Of a DNA stretch of 64,000 nucleotides, positions 37,575 through 46,041 are shown piece after piece. The translations under genes and the position numbers were made by a program. A model generated the notes under the pieces. The model ran no database searches. It was not told the DNA's origin and was given only the letters and a program-made list of their open reading frames with translations. The stretch lies in the NCBI GenBank assembly GCA_902809825.1, contig LR778114.1, forward strand, positions 2,480,001 through 2,544,000. Direction: 5' to 3'. Origin of the DNA: Candidatus Hydrogenisulfobacillus filiaventi (lineage in GTDB: Bacteria > Bacillota > Sulfobacillia > Sulfobacillales > R501). Each line of letters begins with the position of its first letter. Positions within the stretch are counted from its first letter, which is position 1.

Positions 37575-38094
37575 TCCGCTCCACCGCCTCCGCCACCGCC
37601 CGCACGTGACCGGGCACCTTCACCTTGCGCCAGGCGGCGCGGATGACACCCTCCGGTCCAATGACAAAGGTAGAGCGTTCAATGCCCCAGGTCTTTTTGC
37701 CGCAGGAGTTCTTCTCCTTCCACACCCCGTACAGGCGGGCCACCTCCGCATCGGGGTCGGACAGCAGCGGGAAGGGGAGCTGATGTTTAGCCGTGAACTT
37801 GGCGTGGCTGGCCAGCGAGTCCGGGCTCACCCCCAACACCAGGGCCTTGACCCGGGTGAAGTCGGCCAGGGCATCCCGGAAGTCACAGGCTTCGGTGGTA
37901 CAGCCGGGCGTGTTGTCCCGGGGATAGAAGTACAGCACCACCACCTGCCCCCGCAGGTCGGCCAGGTGTACGGTGCCGGTGGTCCCCGGCAGGGTGAAAT
38001 CGGGTGCTTCATCCCCGACCCCTACCGGACGCGGCAGGGTGGGATCCTCCAACGGCGGCAGCTCGCTCCGCCCGGTACGGGTCTCGCTCGGCAT
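37552..38094 (-). CDS. bcp: Thiol peroxidase, Bcp/PrxQ type
   Basis: A 180-residue peroxiredoxin that reduces hydrogen peroxide and organic peroxides. The peroxidatic cysteine is in DNTPGCTTEACDF, with the resolving cysteine five residues later, as in PrxQ. Other family segments are VGDEAPDFTLPGTTG, VVLYFYPRD, GKKTWGIERSTFVIG and the final helix. The start at MPSETRTG was preferred; the upstream in-frame extension overlaps the intergenic spacer. Its stop overlaps the start of nth, coupling oxidative-stress defence with repair of oxidised bases. Confidence 0.9.
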   Translation of the reverse strand: MPSETRTGRSELPPLEDPTLPRPVGVGDEAPDFTLPGTTGTVHLADLRGQVVVLYFYPRDNTPGCTTEACDFRDALADFTRVKALVLGVSPDSLASHAKFTAKHQLPFPLLSDPDAEVARLYGVWKEKNSCGKKTWGIERSTFVIGPEGVIRAAWRKVKVPGHVRAVAEAVERIANGDAV

Positions 38095-38147
38095 CTGTGA
38101 TTTACCCCTTTCGTGAACCCGGCTGCATGTCAGCAACCGGACCTGCT

Positions 38148-39242
38148 TCACACCGCAACCACGTGCAGGGAACGGCTGAGGCGGGACAGGAGACGGGGCC
38201 CGGCGTCCTCCAGCACTACCACCTCCTCCAGGCGCACCCCGAAGCGGCCGGGGAGGTAGATGCCGGGCTCCACGCTGAAGACCGTGCCAGCCGGCAGGGG
38301 TAGAAGTTCCCCGGGCGCCAGGGAGGGGGGTTCATGCACCTGCACCCCGATGCCGTGCCCGGTCCGATGGGTGAAATACGGGCCGTAGCCCCGGCCGCTG
38401 ATAACAGCGCGCACTGCCGCGTCCGCCTCCCCGGCCAGGAGGCCGGGCCGAAGCCGCGCGAGCCCCGCCACCAGCGCCGCCTCCACCGCCTCCGCCACCG
38501 CCCGGAAGTCCGCCGGAACCTCACCGACCGGCGCCAGGTAGGCCATACGGGTCATGTCGGAGGCATACCCGTCCTTCCAGCAGCCGATGTCCAGCAGCAC
38601 CGGTCCCGACCCCAACGGGGTATCCTCCGGCTCATGGTGCGGCAGGGCACTGTGGGCGCCCGCCGCCACCAGGATGAACGCCTCCCCGTCCGCCCCTCCG
38701 GCCCGGTAGGCCTCGCGGATGAGGGCGGCCAGCTCCCGTTCGGTGCGGTCCGGCGCCAGCTGCGCGAAGGCTGCGGCCATGGCCGCATCGTTAATGGTCT
38801 GTGCCTGTTGCAGGGCAGCCAGTTCCGCCGCATCCTTCACCAGCCGCAAGGGGCCGAGGACTGCCGAGGCCGGACCGGCTTCGAATCCCCCCGGCAAGGC
38901 GTCTTCCAGCAGCCGCAGCTGCAGCCAGCCGCAACCCTCATCCAGCGCCACCCGTTGCGGCCGGCCCACGGCTTCCCAAGCAGCCTGGACGGCCGGGGCC
39001 GGACTGGCGCCATCGGCGTAGGAAAAGACGGTCATCCCCGGCCAAGCGGCCTCCGCCGCCTCCCGGGCCAGGGCCGGCAGCGCCGCCGCCCGCCCTTCCC
39101 CGCTCAGCCAGAGGAAGGCCGGGCGCTCATCGGGCAGGGGGCTCCAACCGGCGACATAGCGCCAAGCGGGACCCGGCACCAGTACCAGGGCCTGCCCGGG
39201 TGCCAGGGCTGCCGTCACCCGCTCCCATCTGCCGGCGGCCAC
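38148..39242 (-). CDS. M24-family Xaa-Pro peptidase
   Basis: A 364-residue aminopeptidase P/prolidase-like enzyme. The N-terminal creatinase-like domain occupies about 130 residues. The pita-bread catalytic domain shows all five metal ligands: two Asp in LLDIGCWKDGYASDMTR, His in THRTGHGIGVQVHEP, Glu in FSVEPGIYLPG and Glu in VRLEEVVVL. It removes residues preceding proline from peptides and needs Mn or Co. The GTG at 39242 has an unusually strong GGAGGAGGAGGGG site; upstream in-frame codons to 39395 are less likely. It heads a leftward run with bcp and nth. Confidence 0.88.
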   Translation of the reverse strand: MAAGRWERVTAALAPGQALVLVPGPAWRYVAGWSPLPDERPAFLWLSGEGRAAALPALAREAAEAAWPGMTVFSYADGASPAPAVQAAWEAVGRPQRVALDEGCGWLQLRLLEDALPGGFEAGPASAVLGPLRLVKDAAELAALQQAQTINDAAMAAAFAQLAPDRTERELAALIREAYRAGGADGEAFILVAAGAHSALPHHEPEDTPLGSGPVLLDIGCWKDGYASDMTRMAYLAPVGEVPADFRAVAEAVEAALVAGLARLRPGLLAGEADAAVRAVISGRGYGPYFTHRTGHGIGVQVHEPPSLAPGELLPLPAGTVFSVEPGIYLPGRFGVRLEEVVVLEDAGPRLLSRLSRSLHVVAV

Positions 39243-39372
39243 CGGCCTCCCCTCCTCCTCCGCGCTGACCGTCCCTACCCTTATACTTGTATCATACCTT
39301 GGACCGGCCCCGCTGAGCGCCGGTGGGCGGGTCCTTCCGCAACCCGGCCGCAAGCCAACGAAGGGGGTGGGT

Positions 39373-40047
39373 ATGATGCCGCTGAGGGAGGGCACCGGCC
39401 CCTGGCAGGTGGTTCCTCTGCCGACCGCCTGGGGCCTCTTCCAGGCCCGGCTGGACGCCCGCGGACGCCTGGGCGCGCTCTATTTCCCCGGCGAAGCTCC
39501 GCCCGCCGGCCCCGGGACGCGCTACGGGCCCGCCCCGCCCGCCCTGGCGGAAGGGCTCCGCCATTATCTGAACGGGGATGGCCCCCTGCCGACCTGGGAG
39601 CTCGCTCCCGGTGGCAGCGTCTTCGAGCGGCAGGTGTGGGCGGCGTTGCTGACTGTGCCTTACGGCAGTTGGATTTCCTATGGCGAGCTGGCGGTACGAG
39701 CCGGCCGTCCCGGCGCTGCCCGGGCGGTCGGCGGGGCTATGGCCCGCAATCCCGTTCCCCTCTTCATTGCCTGCCACCGGGTCCTGGGAAGTCGGGGCGA
39801 ACTCACCGGTTACGGACCCGGCCTCGACCTGAAGGCCCGCCTGCTGGCGCTGGAGGGAATCCGGCCCCGCAGGAAACCGGCTGCGGGCCGAAAGCGCTGC
39901 CCCCCACCGCCCGGCGCGACCCGGGAAGCAGGAGCGCCGGCGGGAGACGGGCAGATGAGGCTGGGCCCGCGCACCCTCCGCTCCGCTTCACGGTACCGCC
40001 GGCTGGCGGCCAGCCCCCAGCGGATCAGGAAACCTCCCCACCGCTAG
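39373..40047 (+). CDS. ogt: Methylated-DNA--protein-cysteine methyltransferase
   Basis: About 224 residues. The alkyl-acceptor domain is clear: FERQVWAALLTVPYG, SYGELAVRAGRPGAARAVGGAMARNP, and the active-site motif FIACHRVLGSRGELTGYG with the acceptor cysteine. It repairs O6-alkylguanine by suicidal transfer. Two oddities: the usual P-C-H-R-V reads A-C-H-R-V, and about 55 Arg/Pro-rich residues follow the normal end (LLALEGIR), giving a tail that overlaps the convergent TPR gene by 23 bp. The ATG at 39373 follows AAGGGGGTG; a GTG two codons earlier is possible. Confidence 0.85.
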   Translation: MMPLREGTGPWQVVPLPTAWGLFQARLDARGRLGALYFPGEAPPAGPGTRYGPAPPALAEGLRHYLNGDGPLPTWELAPGGSVFERQVWAALLTVPYGSWISYGELAVRAGRPGAARAVGGAMARNPVPLFIACHRVLGSRGELTGYGPGLDLKARLLALEGIRPRRKPAAGRKRCPPPPGATREAGAPAGDGQMRLGPRTLRSASRYRRLAASPQRIRKPPHR

Positions 40048-40531
40048 GGAGGGCCCGGAAACGGTCACGCAGGGTCCGGCTGTAACGGCGGATGCCGGGA
40101 TGAGGCGACTCCCGCACCAGCGCCACCCCCAACAGGCTGACCGCCTCCGACCCGGATCCGGCCGCCAAGAGGGCCAGGGCCAGAAAGGCGGTGACCACCG
40201 GGTCACCCGGGTAGTCCCGCCCGGCCCGGCGCAGGATGTCCACCGCCGGTCCCAGCTCGCCGGCCAGGGTGAGGGCATTGCCCAGGCCCACCAGCGCATC
40301 CCGACGGTCGTTGCCCTCCAGGCCCAGGTCCAGGGCCCGGCGGTAGAGGGCTGCTGCCCGCGGCGGCTGCGCACGGGCCTCAAAGAAGCCGGCCGCCTCC
40401 AGGTGCAGGGCCGCGTCCTGGGGAAACCGGGCCAGCAGGCCTTCCCAGCCGGCCGCCGCTTCCGCATAGGCGTGACCCGCTTCCAGGTCGCGGATCCGCC
40501 GCAGGCTGCTTTCGCGATCCTCCGGCTCCAT
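40025..40531 (-). CDS. Tetratricopeptide-repeat protein
   Basis: A 168-residue soluble protein made of about four TPR-like helical hairpins: AYAEAAAGWEGLLARFPQD, ALHLEAAGFFEARAQPPRAA, DALVGLGNALTLAGELGPAV and PVVTAFLALALLAAGSGSEA. It probably mediates protein contacts. The ATG is preceded by AAAGGGGCAGG. It lies 17 bp after the pRiA4b-like gene in a leftward cluster with DNA-repair genes; the binding partner is unknown. Confidence 0.7.
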   Translation of the reverse strand: MEPEDRESSLRRIRDLEAGHAYAEAAAGWEGLLARFPQDAALHLEAAGFFEARAQPPRAAALYRRALDLGLEGNDRRDALVGLGNALTLAGELGPAVDILRRAGRDYPGDPVVTAFLALALLAAGSGSEAVSLLGVALVRESPHPGIRRYSRTLRDRFRALPSGGEVS

Positions 40532-40548
40532 GGCGCACCTGCCCCTTT

Positions 40549-41079
40549 CTAATAGACGATCCGGGACACCTCATGGCCGGCATGGTCCCGCCGGCGGCAG
40601 TCATCACACAGCGGTACCAGCATGCCCTGCTCGCGGCCGCAGGTATCGCAGAACCAGGTGGCCGGGGTTACCCCGCAGGCACAGGTGCGGTATTCGGGGG
40701 CGTTCTGGCGCACCACCGCCGGATAGGTGCGGGTCCGCTCGGGCAGGTGGACAGCGGTCAGCATAAGTCGATGGTGCTCGGGGTGTTCGAGGTCGAAAAC
40801 CCAGGCCAGGCGGTCGGGCGGATCCCGGAACAGATCGGCGACCGTGGCCGCCGGTTCCGGCCCGGCGGGATCAAGGGTATACAGGGCCGCCTCCTCCCGG
40901 AGGAAGGCGCTCCGCCGGCCGGGCCGCTCATAGAGGAACACCGTCCGCAGATAGCGGTCAAAGGCGGCTACGCTCATGTCGCCCCGCACCTCCATCACCC
41001 GCCAGGGCAGACGCCGCCCCTGATAGCGGGCCCGGATGCGGTAGATGCGGACCCGCGCCGCCGCTGCCACCGGTGCCAT
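40549..41079 (-). CDS. Plasmid pRiA4b ORF-3-like protein with a zinc-binding C-terminus
   Basis: A 176-residue protein. The N-terminal 110 residues match the pRiA4b ORF-3-like/TnpR passenger family (RYQGRRLPWRVMEVRGDMSV, FDRYLRTVFLYERPG, TVADLFRDPPDRLAWVFDLE). The C-terminal 50 residues add a zinc-binding module with repeated cysteines: CACG, CDTCGREQG, CDDCRRRDHAGHEV. ATG behind GGGGGGAG. The family occurs in plasmids and chromosomes with unknown function. It sits between the uracil-DNA glycosylase and TPR genes, all in one direction. Confidence 0.75.
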   Translation of the reverse strand: MAPVAAAARVRIYRIRARYQGRRLPWRVMEVRGDMSVAAFDRYLRTVFLYERPGRRSAFLREEAALYTLDPAGPEPAATVADLFRDPPDRLAWVFDLEHPEHHRLMLTAVHLPERTRTYPAVVRQNAPEYRTCACGVTPATWFCDTCGREQGMLVPLCDDCRRRDHAGHEVSRIVY

Positions 41080-41122
41080 CACACTCCCCCCGCTTCCGGC
41101 CCGCCAAGGGGCCTTGGTTCCA

Positions 41123-41692
41123 TTATAGCCCCGCCGGGGAGGGGCTCTCAGCCGCCGGCGCCGCCACCACCTCCGCTAGGCGGCGGAACAGATGCAGCCG
41201 CAGGCCGTAAGGCACCGTGGAACGCCGGCTGGGGTTGGGCAGCACCCAGGCCCCCACGCCCGGTGCCGCCGGCACGGGCTGAAGCCCCCATTCCACCGGC
41301 CGGGAGGCGGACCAACCGGCATAGGCGCGATAGAGGTCCTTGCCCAGGAAGGCCACCGCCCGCGGCCGCCAGCGGCGGAGCAAGGACCGCAGGCGATCGG
41401 CCCCCGCCGCCAGCTCGGCCACCGTGAGGTCCGCACTGCCGGGCGTAACCCGCGCCACCAGATTGGTCACCCCCAGGTGCCACAGCAGCAGCTCGTGATC
41501 CCGTTCCGGGCTTAACCGCTGCCCGGTGAGACCGCTCTCATACAGGAGGGCCCAGAAGAGGTTGCCGGGACCGGCGAAGTGGTGACCCCCTGCGCCCGAA
41601 TAGCGCCCGGGATTGTACCCTACGAACAGCACCGCCAGGCCGGGGCCCAGGATGTCCGGTACCGCCCCGCCCGCCGCCATGGTCTCCTCCAT
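41123..41692 (-). CDS. mug: G/U mismatch-specific DNA glycosylase (UDG family 2)
   Basis: A 189-residue Mug/TDG-like enzyme that excises uracil or thymine mispaired with guanine, relevant to cytosine deamination at high temperature. The catalytic motif reads FVGYNPGRYSGAGGHHFAGPG (family GINPG, with the conserved Asn kept), followed by NLFW. The second motif is WVLPNPSRRS (family LPNPSG). It ends with a helix of the expected length. The ATG follows GAAGGAGGGGG. Confidence 0.85.
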   Translation of the reverse strand: MEETMAAGGAVPDILGPGLAVLFVGYNPGRYSGAGGHHFAGPGNLFWALLYESGLTGQRLSPERDHELLLWHLGVTNLVARVTPGSADLTVAELAAGADRLRSLLRRWRPRAVAFLGKDLYRAYAGWSASRPVEWGLQPVPAAPGVGAWVLPNPSRRSTVPYGLRLHLFRRLAEVVAAPAAESPSPAGL

Positions 41693-41719
41693 GCTTGTCC
41701 CCCTCCTTCCGGGCCTACT

Positions 41720-42619
41720 CTATGCCAGAGGCGGCGCGTCAGACCCCCCGGGCGGGGGCCAGGTCCGGGCCCACTCCTTGACGGCCGCCGCCGCCGACCC
41801 TTGCGCGATCACCACCGCCCATAGATGGGACGGCAAGGCCACATCCCCGACCAGCTGCAAGCGGGGATCCCCGGGCGGGACCGCCAGCTGGGGCAGGGCC
41901 GGCTCCATCCCTACCCGCACCAGCACCACATCAGCCGCCACCATCCGTTCCGGCCCGTCGGCCGGCGCCAGGACCGTCTCCACCTCGCGGCCGGGCCGGA
42001 CCCGGAAGGCCGCCACCACCGCCGGCCGGTAGACCTGCACCCGGCTGTCCGCCAGGGCGCGCACGAGGTCGGGCCGGGCGCGGAAACCGGCGCGCCGGTG
42101 CACCAGCGTCACCTGCCAGCCAGCCCGGTCCAGGCGCAGGGACGCCTCCAGGGCCCGGTCCCCGCCGCCGACCACCAGCGCCCGTCCTGCGGGCCCGGCT
42201 ACCAGCCGGCTGACCGATACCGGCGGCAATTCATCCTCCCCCGGCACCCCGAGACGCCGTACCCGCAAGCCGGTGGCCACCGCCACCCGCTGCGCCCGTA
42301 TCCGCCCTGCCGGCCCGAAATCAGCCACCAGACACGGGCCGTCGGCCTCCACCGTAGCCAGGCGCCAGCCCGTGCGCCAGGGGATATCCTGAGCCCGCAG
42401 GTGCGCCACCAGCGCCTCGAGGTAGGCGGTCGCTTCCTGCCCGGCAAAGCCGGGCACGTCTAGCAGCGGACGCTCAATGGCGCGCAGCTGGCCGCCCAAC
42501 GTAGCCTCCGCCTCCGCCAGCAGCACGCTCCGGCCCAGGCGCTGCGCCCAAATAGCCGCAGTGATTCCGGCCGGCCCTCCCCCGGCCACCAGTACGTCCC
42601 AGCAGCCCTGCTCCACCAT
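41720..42619 (-). CDS. Thioredoxin-reductase-like flavoprotein without the redox CxxC
   Basis: A 299-residue two-dinucleotide-domain flavoprotein: FAD motif DVLVAGGGPAGITAAIWAQ, NAD(P) motif RALVVGGGDRALEASL, ATG-type motif VAVATGLRVRRLG, and a late FAD motif LVGDVALPSHLW. Where thioredoxin reductases carry CATC, this protein has PVSVSRL, so it cannot use the disulfide mechanism. It may be a ferredoxin/flavodoxin-NADP reductase or another oxidoreductase. Length fits the TrxR/YumC class. ATG behind GGGGGGACC; 27 bp before the Mug gene. Confidence 0.8.
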   Translation of the reverse strand: MVEQGCWDVLVAGGGPAGITAAIWAQRLGRSVLLAEAEATLGGQLRAIERPLLDVPGFAGQEATAYLEALVAHLRAQDIPWRTGWRLATVEADGPCLVADFGPAGRIRAQRVAVATGLRVRRLGVPGEDELPPVSVSRLVAGPAGRALVVGGGDRALEASLRLDRAGWQVTLVHRRAGFRARPDLVRALADSRVQVYRPAVVAAFRVRPGREVETVLAPADGPERMVAADVVLVRVGMEPALPQLAVPPGDPRLQLVGDVALPSHLWAVVIAQGSAAAAVKEWARTWPPPGGSDAPPLA

Positions 42620-42680
42620 GGCGGTCCCCCCGTCCCCGCTGTGGGCTTAGTCTAGTCCGGCAGCCCGCCGGGGACAAGCA

Positions 42681-42708
42681 GGCCGGGCCGGCTGCCGCCG
42701 GCCCGGCC
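42681..42708. terminator. Strong GC hairpin after the APC permease
   Basis: A perfect 12-bp inverted repeat (GGCCGGGCCGGC with a TGCC loop) lies 19 bp after the permease stop. There is no T-run on either strand, so intrinsic termination is uncertain; it may stabilise the 3' end or act with Rho. Confidence 0.5.
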
Positions 42709-42727
42709 CGGACTGCGCCGTGCAGCG

Positions 42728-44356
42728 CTAGCTGGTAAACCCGGTCGGGACTTCCGCCGTCCGCGTCTCGGCGATGGCCTCCAGTGCTTCCTGGGTGTCC
42801 TTGGTCTCGATGCCGCTGGCCACGCCCCAGTAGTAGAAGATAAGGCTCATGACCGCGACCACCACCAGGTCCAGGGGGTAGTGGATGAGGCCCTTGCCGC
42901 CGTTGTAGGCAGCCCCGAACCGCCCGGCCCCAAAGTAGGAGATGGCCAGCAGGTAGACCACCAGCCAGATACCGGCCCGGATGGTCTGCGGGGTCGGCCG
43001 GTCAATGGCCCGGGGGGCCACCGCGGCGGCGAGGGCGTACAGCACGATCCCGATCAGGACGGCAATCAGCAGCTTGGAGTCCACCGCCCACGTCGACCAG
43101 TAGATGATGAGGGACCCGATAATAAAGGCCACCGGGGCCCAGAAGCCCAACGCCCCCAGCCGGAAGGGCCGGTGGGCGTCCGGGGCGGTGCGCCGGAGCA
43201 CCGAGGCGGCTACCGGTCCGATGATGTAGGTGAGCACCGTCGCCGCCGAGACCACCCCCACCAGCGACTGCCAGGAGGGGAAGGGCAGCAGATAGAGCAG
43301 GCTCATGATGAGGGCCAGCACCAGTGCCCCCACCGGGATCCCCGTCCGGGGGTCCACCTTGGCCAGCCCGCGGGGGAAGTAGCCATTGTTGGCCAGGGCA
43401 TAGATGACCCGGGTGGTGGAGGCGATGTAAATGTTACCGGTGCCGCCCGGGGACACCACCGCATCCGCATACAGCAGCACCGCCAGCCAGCCGAGGCCCA
43501 GGGTGCTGGCCAGCTGGGCGAAGGGGGCCTGGAAGATCTTCGGCAGGTAGTCCCAACCCTTGCTAAGGTCGTGCTGGGGCACGGCACCGGTGAAGACCAC
43601 CTGCAGCATCACATAAAGGATAATGCCGAGGATGATGGACAGGATGACGGCCCGGGGCACATCCCGCTGGGGATTGCGGGCCTCCCCAGCCAAGTCCACC
43701 GCCTGGCGGAAGCCGAGGTAGGCAAAGACAATCCCCGACGTAGCCACCGCCTCCATCACCCCTGCCGACCCCTTGGCCATAAATCCTCCATCGGCGTGGA
43801 AGTTGCTCCCGTGCAGGCCGACGAACAGGAAGACCAGGATGGTCAGGGTCGGCATGATGAACTTGATGAGGGTCAGGGGTGTGTTGACATTGGCGAAGGT
43901 GCGGACCCCGAAGTAGTTGATGAGGAAGAACGCCACCAGCAGCAGGGCCGCCAGTACCAGCCCGAAGCCGGTCAGCAGACTGGCGTGGCTGTTCCACAAG
44001 CCCGGCACGTAGCGCGAAGCATACTGCATCACCGCCTCCGCCTCCACCGCCGGTACGGAGGCGTAGGCAATCCAGGCCGCCCACCCCATGATGAATCCCG
44101 TCAGGTGGCCGTGGCTGAACTGAGGATAGCGGGCAATCCCGCCCGATTCGGGCAGCATCCCCCCAAGTTCCGCGTAGACGAGCCCGATCAGCATCACCGC
44201 CACCCCGCCGATGACCCAGGACAGGATAGCAGCTGGACCCGCCACGCTGGCAGCAGTGGGGGCCGACAACAACCAGCCGGATCCGATAATGGCGCCCATC
44301 GACGCCATAGTCAGGTCCAGTAGGCCCAGCTCATGTTTGAGGTACTTGCTGGCCAC
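42728..44356 (-). CDS. APC-family amino acid permease
   Basis: A 542-residue transporter with about 12 membrane helices and the APC opening GLLDLTMASMGAIIGSGWLL (unwound TM1 GSG motif). AYLGFRQAVDLAGEARNPQRD is the conserved TM6-loop signature. Some APC relatives are annotated as aspartate-proton or GABA-type symporters, but the substrate cannot be deduced. The GTG start at 44356 has GGGAGG 8 nt upstream; an ATG 33 bp earlier lacks one. The RocR-like regulator gene immediately upstream suggests control in response to an amino acid such as arginine. Confidence 0.88.
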   Translation of the reverse strand: MASKYLKHELGLLDLTMASMGAIIGSGWLLSAPTAASVAGPAAILSWVIGGVAVMLIGLVYAELGGMLPESGGIARYPQFSHGHLTGFIMGWAAWIAYASVPAVEAEAVMQYASRYVPGLWNSHASLLTGFGLVLAALLLVAFFLINYFGVRTFANVNTPLTLIKFIMPTLTILVFLFVGLHGSNFHADGGFMAKGSAGVMEAVATSGIVFAYLGFRQAVDLAGEARNPQRDVPRAVILSIILGIILYVMLQVVFTGAVPQHDLSKGWDYLPKIFQAPFAQLASTLGLGWLAVLLYADAVVSPGGTGNIYIASTTRVIYALANNGYFPRGLAKVDPRTGIPVGALVLALIMSLLYLLPFPSWQSLVGVVSAATVLTYIIGPVAASVLRRTAPDAHRPFRLGALGFWAPVAFIIGSLIIYWSTWAVDSKLLIAVLIGIVLYALAAAVAPRAIDRPTPQTIRAGIWLVVYLLAISYFGAGRFGAAYNGGKGLIHYPLDLVVVAVMSLIFYYWGVASGIETKDTQEALEAIAETRTAEVPTGFTS

Positions 44357-44412
44357 GTATAAAACCTCCCATCTTGCAATAGTGGTCAAAGAACCTTCCC
44401 GGAGCCCGCCCT

Positions 44413-44441
44413 ATTGTACGATATAAGTGCCACCAGTCTAA
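44413..44441 (-). promoter_or_regulatory. Candidate promoter of the APC permease
   Basis: On the minus strand TTAGAC (44441-44436) and TACAAT (44418-44413) are 17 bp apart; the -35 is poor. The same stretch contains TGGCAC-N5-TCGTA (44432 downward), a near match to the sigma-54 -24/-12 consensus in which the -12 GC is GT. Which sigma factor is used is unresolved. Confidence 0.4.
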
Positions 44442-44524
44442 CACATAAGGCCGGGTGAACCGTTTCCACCCCTCCCGGGCCGGTCCGCGCCTATTGTAGC
44501 CTCTCGGCCCGCCGCGCGCGAGGG

Positions 44525-45883
44525 CTAGTGTCCCTGCCGCAAGCGGTATTGCAGGGTCTGCCGCGGCACCCCCAGGAGGCGGGCGGCCTCGGAGATGTTC
44601 CCGCCGGTGCGAGCCAGGGCCTGGGAAATGAGTTCCAGCTCGTGCTGGCGCAACCGCCGGCGCAGATTCCACTCCCCGCCATCCGCCCGGGGTACGCGTC
44701 CCAGCCAGGTGGGCAGGTCCCCTTCCTCCACCCGCCCCCCTAGACTGGTGGCGACCGCCTGGGCGAGCACCCGGAACAGCTCCCGCAGGTTGCCAGGCCA
44801 GGCGTAGGCCGCCATCCGGTCCAGGGCCGCAGGGCTGAGGCTCAAGGTGCGGCCGTAATGCCGGCTCCAGCGCCCGAGCGCCCAGGCGGTAAGGGCCGGC
44901 AGGTCCTGCAGCCGGTGACGGAGCGACGGCAGGTGAATCTCCACCGCCGCCAGCCGGTCATAAAGGTCCTGCCGCAAGGTTCCGGCCCGGGCCCCGCCGG
45001 GCGCAGCAGTGGTGGCCATCAGCCGCACCGTGATCGCCTCCGCCGCCCCGCCTGTCCGCCACACCTGCGAGCGGGCCAGGGCCGCGGCCAACAGACCCTG
45101 AATGCGGGGAGCCGCCTCCTCCACCTGCTTCAGCAGCACGCTGCCCCCGGCGGGACGCACCAGCAGACCCTGGCCGGGCCCATCGCCCAGGAGGGCTGAA
45201 TGCGCCTCGGTTTCGGAGAGAGAGGCGGGCAGCACGGTGAAGGGGGCTGCGGCCCGGGGCCCGGCGGCATGGATGAGGGCGGCCAGGGTTTCCTTGCCTG
45301 TCCCCGGTTCGCCGGCCAGCAGCACGGGGGCGTCGCCTGCGGCCGCCTGACGGGCCAGGTGCACTGCCTCCTGATAGGCGGCGTCCTCCCCTACCACCAG
45401 GTCCTCCCAGCTACGCGGGCGCAGCAGGTCCAGGTCGGGCCAGAACCGCGCCTCCGCTGGCGCTGCCGCCCGTTCCCGGGCGGGCTCCGGCTGGCCGCCC
45501 GCCGCCAGCTGCCGGCTTAAGGTCAGCACCTCGGTGATGTCGCGCGAGATTTCCATCGCCCCGGCTAGCGTACCCCCGTCAAAGATCGGATAGGTGGAGT
45601 TGACAGTGGTGATGGTGCGGCCCTTATAGTTCGTAAAGCTCTGCCGTTGGTTGAGGAAGGCGCGCCGGGTGCGCAGCACCTTGAGGAGGGTGGAGGTCTC
45701 CTCGGTCAGCGAGGGGTACACCTCCAGCACATGGCGGCCGATGACCTCGGACGCCAGCAGCCCCTCCCGCTCCGCCGCCACCCGGTTGAACAGCACCGTG
45801 CGGCCATGGCGGTCGATTACATGCACCCCTTCGCTGGTGTTGTCGAGCAGGGTCTCCAGCACCCGCCGGTTGGAGATGGCCAT
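44525..45883 (-). CDS. RocR-like PAS/AAA+/Fis transcriptional regulator lacking the GAFTGA loop
   Basis: A 452-residue regulator. An N-terminal PAS domain (EGVHVIDRHGRTVLFNRVAA) is followed by a sigma-54-activator AAA+ module and a Fis-type helix-turn-helix (NISEAARLLGVPRQTLQYRL). Walker A is good (GEPGTGKETLA). However, the GAFTGA sigma-54 contact loop is missing (LLGDGPGQGLL in its place) and Walker B reads GGSVLLKQVEEA instead of GTLFLDEI, so ATP hydrolysis and sigma-54 remodelling are doubtful. It may repress or activate sigma-A promoters, as TyrR does. ATG at 45883 behind GGGGAGG. Likely controls the downstream permease. Confidence 0.82.
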   Translation of the reverse strand: MAISNRRVLETLLDNTSEGVHVIDRHGRTVLFNRVAAEREGLLASEVIGRHVLEVYPSLTEETSTLLKVLRTRRAFLNQRQSFTNYKGRTITTVNSTYPIFDGGTLAGAMEISRDITEVLTLSRQLAAGGQPEPARERAAAPAEARFWPDLDLLRPRSWEDLVVGEDAAYQEAVHLARQAAAGDAPVLLAGEPGTGKETLAALIHAAGPRAAAPFTVLPASLSETEAHSALLGDGPGQGLLVRPAGGSVLLKQVEEAAPRIQGLLAAALARSQVWRTGGAAEAITVRLMATTAAPGGARAGTLRQDLYDRLAAVEIHLPSLRHRLQDLPALTAWALGRWSRHYGRTLSLSPAALDRMAAYAWPGNLRELFRVLAQAVATSLGGRVEEGDLPTWLGRVPRADGGEWNLRRRLRQHELELISQALARTGGNISEAARLLGVPRQTLQYRLRQGH

Positions 45884-45983
45884 CCCCCGCTGCCTCCCCA
45901 TGGGCTGTCATCCCTCTCATTCTAGCGCGGCAGGACAGGCAGACGCGGGGCTGCAGGGCGGGTGGTTTTTTCTGCCATCCCGC

Positions 45984-46012
45984 TTGTGGAGGGCGGCAGG
46001 CCCGGGTATGCT
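45984..46012 (+). promoter_or_regulatory. Promoter of the J-domain gene
   Basis: TTGTGG (45984-45989) and TATGCT (46007-46012) are separated by 17 bp; transcription would start about 22 nt before the ATG at 46042. Confidence 0.6.
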
Positions 46013-46041
46013 AACAGTAATCCGGCATAAGGGAGGACGCC

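Noticed and set aside
42881-44323. 480-codon + strand open frame
   Set aside because: Antisense to the APC permease; its charge-rich sequence is the complement of membrane-helix codons.
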